Shown here: positions 32,854 through 36,355 of the stretch, in pieces
How the letters are laid out: the number at the start of each line of letters is the position of its first letter
How positions within the stretch are numbered: position 1 is the stretch's first letter
Source: Flavobacterium macacae
Lineage (GTDB): Bacteria > Bacteroidota > Bacteroidia > Flavobacteriales > Flavobacteriaceae
Length of the DNA stretch: 36,355 nt
NCBI RefSeq assembly: GCF_003865365.1
Contig: NZ_RQVR01000020.1
Coordinates: 1-36,355 of the forward strand
Reading direction: 5' to 3'
Position numbers and translations under genes: made by a program
Notes under the pieces: generated by a model
Database searches by the model: none
What the model saw: the letters and a program-made list of their open reading frames with translations, nothing else
What the model was told of the DNA's origin: nothing

Positions 32854-33338
32854 ATTTTTAAATCTCTTGGAAAAATCACTTTTTGTGTTTTGCCTTTATC
32901 GATGGTTTCCCAGTTTTTGGAATCAAAATTTATAGATACAAATCCGGAAGTTGGAACATTATCGATGAAAACATTTCCAAATTTATTAACAAAATTCGTT
33001 ATAGCACCATTATGTCCGAAAAGAATAACATTATCGTAATCATTATTGCACGATTTAACTATTTTTTCGAGCTGTCGTTCATCAAAAGTGTAAAGTTCCT
33101 CCTTAAAAATAATACTTTCGATGGGACAGGAAAGATTTTGGGCAAAAATCAGTGCGGTTTCTGAAGCTCTTTTTGCCGTACTGCTCCAGATGATAAAGGT
33201 TTTTGGAAGGTGCTTGTCAATTGTTGAGGAAACCAAATGTGCGTCTTGCATGCCGCGATTGGCTAAGGGTCTGTCTTTGTCTAGAAGTGGGGCATTCCAG
33301 CTTGATTTTGCATGTCTTATTAGAATTAGATTTTTCAT
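32850..33338 (-). CDS. sixA: SixA-like histidine phosphatase family protein
   Basis: The protein opens with LILIRHAKSSW (catalytic H9 in RHAKS), has the second motif SSTAKRASETA, and VILFGHNGAITNFVN carrying the second histidine of the branch. At 162 residues it matches SixA, which removes phosphate from phosphohistidine. It overlaps ppk1 by four bases as the first gene of the unit. A role connected to the phosphohistidine of PPK1 or to phosphorelays is conceivable but not shown. Confidence 0.85.
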   Translation of the reverse strand: MKNLILIRHAKSSWNAPLLDKDRPLANRGMQDAHLVSSTIDKHLPKTFIIWSSTAKRASETALIFAQNLSCPIESIIFKEELYTFDERQLEKIVKSCNNDYDNVILFGHNGAITNFVNKFGNVFIDNVPTSGFVSINFDSKNWETIDKGKTQKVIFPRDLKI

Positions 33339-33888
33339 AAAAAAACTTTTTTAATTAAATGAATTCACTTCTATAATAGAAACAAATTACAAAAAATTGT
33401 TTAGTTCATGGATAAATTCTACACTTTTATCGAATAATTATGACAAATATATTTGATGGCTACTTTTTGGCATATTTTCGTTTTTTATATGTAAGCTTTT
33501 ACATCAAATACAAAAATTTCAGAAAAAGGTTTGAACTGTTATTTTTTAAAACTGAATACCATTTAAAGGTTTAAAAAATAAAAAATTCTTCTAATAAAAT
33601 TTCCTCCAGATTTATATTTGAGAGAAACATACTCTTGTATTAAATGCAATAAAAACCAATACAATGGCTACTTTATTACAAAATCATCATTATTATTCTA
33701 TAAAAATAAAAAATAAGCAGTTAAACGAGTTTTTAGGTTGATTGCGGATGAAATTATTTTTTTGAATTAAACGACATTACATTCACCCACAGCTAAGCTT
33801 ATCATCCCATACTCATTAGCCAATTATCATCTATTACTTAAGTCTAAGATTTCAAAAGAGACCCTATTTTTAAATAAAATACTGTTGT
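33339..33888. other. AT-rich upstream region of the giant surface protein and sixA
   Basis: This 550-base stretch contains no gene of useful length (a 25-codon frame at 33664 is discounted). A perfect -7 box TATATTTG lies at 33613-33620 on the plus strand, about 270 bases before the ATG, without a clear -33 partner; closer in, TATTTTTA at 33866-33873 misses one base. TGTAA-GCTT-TTACA at 33490-33503 is an inverted repeat. Nothing else stands out. Confidence 0.4.
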
Positions 33889-36355
33889 ATGTTTACTAAA
33901 AAAACCAAGAATCATAACGTATCGCTCAAATTCTTATTTTCAATTTTTGCCCTTTTTACCTTTTCGTTTAATTTGATTGCACAAACAAAAGAGCAACAAT
34001 CAAACGATCTAATAGAACTAAGAAAAAAAAGCGCAAATGTCTTGTATCCTGAATATAAAAAAAACACAAAGGAAGCACAAAAAACTGGAGGTTTAGAATA
34101 TCAAGCCTTCGCTGCTGCAGGATCAATTTCTGTGGCAGAAAACGCTACTTACAATGCTTATTCTGCTACTCAATTAGTTCAAAATTTATTTGTTACTGGA
34201 TGTTTATCTGCTAGTAATGTTCGTTTTGGATATTATAATAGAAGTAACGGAAACTGGGTAAATTATGCATGGTCAGACATTGCCGGTAACCGTCAGCTGG
34301 CCTACTTTAATAAGGCTACATCAACTTTTGGAATTCAAGAAGGATTGCTCTTGACAACAGGTAAGGCATCTTCTGCAATGGGACCAAATAATACCGGAGG
34401 TTTGTCTGATGCAATGGTTTCAAATGCTTCTGATCCAGATTTGATTTCAATTAGTGGAAGAACAATTTATGATGCGTCAATATTAGAATTTGATTTTATT
34501 CCAGCCGGTAACACTTTAGAATTCAAATATGTATTTTCATCAGAAGAATATTTAGAATACTGCGAAACACAATATAATGATGCTTTTGGTTTTTTCTTGA
34601 GTGGCCCTGGAATCTCTGGACCATACCAAAATAATGCTGTAAATTTGGCTACTTTACCAAATTCAACCACTCCTGTTTCAGTAAATAGCATTCACTCAGC
34701 TGGAACTAATGTTAATTACACAAATTTCCCTGCTAAAAACGCTCAATACTATGTTAACAATCCTACAGGGTCATTAACGACACAATTTGATGGAAACACA
34801 GTAATTCTGACGGCAACGTATCCTGTAACTCCTTGTACAACTTATAAAATTAAATTAAGTATTGGAGATGCAAGTGATCAACAATGGGATGCTGGTGTAT
34901 TTTTAGGAGCCAGAAGTTTTAATGCTGAAAATATAGCACTTATCAATTTTGGAAATCAAATTGAAAACCAAAATAATATTTTTGAAGGATGTAATAATAA
35001 ATTAAGAGTAAAAAGAAACGGTACTGATCTTTCGCAAGCATTAACAGTCAACTTGCTTTTATCAGGAACTTTCACAAACGGAACTGATATCCAAACAACA
35101 GGTGGAGCTCCATTCCCTACTTCTGTTGTAATTCCTGCAGGAGCAAGTTTTGTGGATATTCCGTATTCTGCAATTGCAGATAACATTTCTGACAATGGTG
35201 AAACATTTACAGTGCAGACAATTACCAGTTGTCCTTGTTCACCAGATGTAGTATATGTGACACAAACAATGACCATTTATGAAAAAATGGTTCTTAATTC
35301 AATTACGCCTGCTAACGCACAATGTAATGGACAAAATAACGGAACACTGACCATAAATGTCTCTGGTGGTTCTGGAAATTATTCGTACTCAATTAATGGT
35401 ACTACTTGGCAAAATCTTAATACTTTTTCTAATCTTGCACCTGGAACTTATACAGTAACTGTAAATGATCCTGGAAGCTGTCATGCAAATGTAACAGGTA
35501 CAGCAACCATAGGTAATGCTGCTCCGATTGTAGCTAACGCTGGACCTGACGTAAATGTTTGTCCTACTGGAAACGTACAATTATCTGGTAGTGGTGGCGT
35601 AGTCTACAGCTGGAGCCCAAGTACTGGATTAAACTTTAATAATATTGCAAATCCAATTGCATCTCCATCTGTTACAACGACGTATACTTTAACTGTTACA
35701 AATGCAAGTGGCCAATGTTCTTCAACAGATCAAGTAATTGTAACTGTTGGATCAGTACCAACTGCTCCAACTTCTGCAACAGCAAGTAACAATAATTTTT
35801 GCGCTTCAACCTCTGGAAACATTACTTTAACTGCTGTTGGCGGTTCTGGAACTTCATTAAAATGGTTCACAGGAAGCTGTGGCGGAATAGGAATCGGAAC
35901 AGGAAATAATTTATCAATACCTTCTCCAACACAAACAACTACTTATTTTGTAAGATGGGAAAATAGTTGTGGAGTTTCATCTTGTGCACAAGTTACTGTA
36001 ACCGTAAACCAAGCTGTAAACTTGACAGGACCAACAAACAAAGCTATTGAAGGCTGTAATCAAAGTAGTGTTACTGATTTTACCTACAATGAAAATACAA
36101 CTACAATAACATTACAACAATTTATTAATGCAGGAGGAACAACATCAAATAGTTCAATTCCACATACAATTACATACAAGGATTCTAAAAGTGGTACTTG
36201 TCCAACAGTGGTAACTAGAACTTTTAATGTTGTGACTGAATGTAAACAACAAACATTTACACAAGTTTTCACAATAAAAGACACGACAAAACCAACATTT
36301 GTGGAAACACTTCCAACCAATGTAACGGTTGAATGTTCTGCGGTACCAACTGCTC
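33889..36355 (+). CDS. Giant secreted surface protein, N-terminal part (choice-of-anchor L, SprB-like repeats)
   Basis: The frame is open from the ATG to the window end (822 codons), so it is incomplete. The signal peptide reaches about residue 32 (FNLIAQ). Residues about 80-250 form a choice-of-anchor L domain (EFKYVFSSEEYLEYC, YNDAFGFFLSGPGISG). A SprB-type repeat follows (QCNGQNNGTLTINVSGGSGNY, GTYTVTVNDPGSC), then PKD/Ig-like modules with paired Cys (ANAGPDVNVCPTG, TTTYTLTVTNASGQC) and an HYR-like start (DTTKPTFVE). Such proteins in flavobacteria are exported by the type IX system and act as gliding adhesins; the C-terminal sorting domain would lie right of the window. Confidence 0.85.
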   Translation, partial: MFTKKTKNHNVSLKFLFSIFALFTFSFNLIAQTKEQQSNDLIELRKKSANVLYPEYKKNTKEAQKTGGLEYQAFAAAGSISVAENATYNAYSATQLVQNLFVTGCLSASNVRFGYYNRSNGNWVNYAWSDIAGNRQLAYFNKATSTFGIQEGLLLTTGKASSAMGPNNTGGLSDAMVSNASDPDLISISGRTIYDASILEFDFIPAGNTLEFKYVFSSEEYLEYCETQYNDAFGFFLSGPGISGPYQNNAVNLATLPNSTTPVSVNSIHSAGTNVNYTNFPAKNAQYYVNNPTGSLTTQFDGNTVILTATYPVTPCTTYKIKLSIGDASDQQWDAGVFLGARSFNAENIALINFGNQIENQNNIFEGCNNKLRVKRNGTDLSQALTVNLLLSGTFTNGTDIQTTGGAPFPTSVVIPAGASFVDIPYSAIADNISDNGETFTVQTITSCPCSPDVVYVTQTMTIYEKMVLNSITPANAQCNGQNNGTLTINVSGGSGNYSYSINGTTWQNLNTFSNLAPGTYTVTVNDPGSCHANVTGTATIGNAAPIVANAGPDVNVCPTGNVQLSGSGGVVYSWSPSTGLNFNNIANPIASPSVTTTYTLTVTNASGQCSSTDQVIVTVGSVPTAPTSATASNNNFCASTSGNITLTAVGGSGTSLKWFTGSCGGIGIGTGNNLSIPSPTQTTTYFVRWENSCGVSSCAQVTVTVNQAVNLTGPTNKAIEGCNQSSVTDFTYNENTTTITLQQFINAGGTTSNSSIPHTITYKDSKSGTCPTVVTRTFNVVTECKQQTFTQVFTIKDTTKPTFVETLPTNVTVECSAVPTA

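Noticed and set aside
33664..33741. 25-codon frame before the giant surface protein
   Set aside because: Too short, no promoter at the right distance, and AT-rich chance frames are frequent here.
34467..36320. Several minus-strand frames opposite the surface protein
   Set aside because: They mirror the Thr/Asn/Val-rich coding strand, whose 822-codon uninterrupted frame with signal peptide and domains is clearly the real gene.

Overview
The window looks like chromosome of a Flavobacterium-type member of the Bacteroidota. Coding is dense and AT-rich. Several promoters carry the Bacteroidota -7 box TAnnTTTG. Marker genes include KDO activation (kdsB), single-domain proline dehydrogenase, the Bacteroidota-type short arginine decarboxylase, DUF3822 beside rsmD, a bacterial topoisomerase IB, and at the right edge a very large secreted protein with choice-of-anchor-L and SprB-type repeats, as in gliding type IX-secreting flavobacteria.

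Layout. (1) 1-2.5 kb is an insertion-prone edge: an IS21-like terminal repeat pair cuts off a leucine-rich-repeat gene, a NERD-domain nuclease-like gene follows, then the tail of an IS3-like transposase with a seven-copy ~20 bp repeat array. (2) 2.5-5.9 kb: small secreted protein, proline dehydrogenase and aroB; by eye this part is GC-richer than the rest. (3) 5.9-9.1 kb: polyamine-type cluster with arginine decarboxylase, a deoxyhypusine-synthase-like protein and an acidic small protein, closed by a strong terminator. (4) 9.2-13.2 kb: small membrane protein, DinB-like protein, PEP carboxylase, Lrp/AsnC regulator. (5) 13.3-15.2 kb: an M14 carboxypeptidase and a small XRE regulator, divergent across a region holding seven palindromic operator-like sites. 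(6) 15.4-19.5 kb: spermidine-synthase-like methyltransferase, class II Fic protein, kdsB, small membrane protein, RecD-like helicase. (7) 19.65 kb: a structured intergenic element, then DUF3822-rsmD. (8) 21.4-25.3 kb: alpha/beta hydrolase, a two-component pair preceded by three 11-bp-spaced direct repeats, and a ParE-type toxin-antitoxin pair. (9) 25.26-25.57 kb: RNase P RNA on the minus strand. (10) 25.8-27.8 kb: small conserved protein, topoisomerase IB, lipoprotein. (11) 27.9-29.7 kb: dnaX split by a ten-A run into a gamma-like product and a tau-like extension. (12) 29.75-33.3 kb: polyphosphate operon sixA-ppk1-ppx. (13) 33.9 kb to the end: start of a giant surface protein.

The strongest non-routine signals are the operator array whose sites cover both divergent -7 boxes and the regulator's own start codon; the dnaX slippery A10 run; the phased repeats ahead of the histidine kinase; and the structured RNA-like element at 19.65 kb. 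I did not find a wholly new multi-gene system. All assignments come from reading motifs in the sequence; no database search was run.
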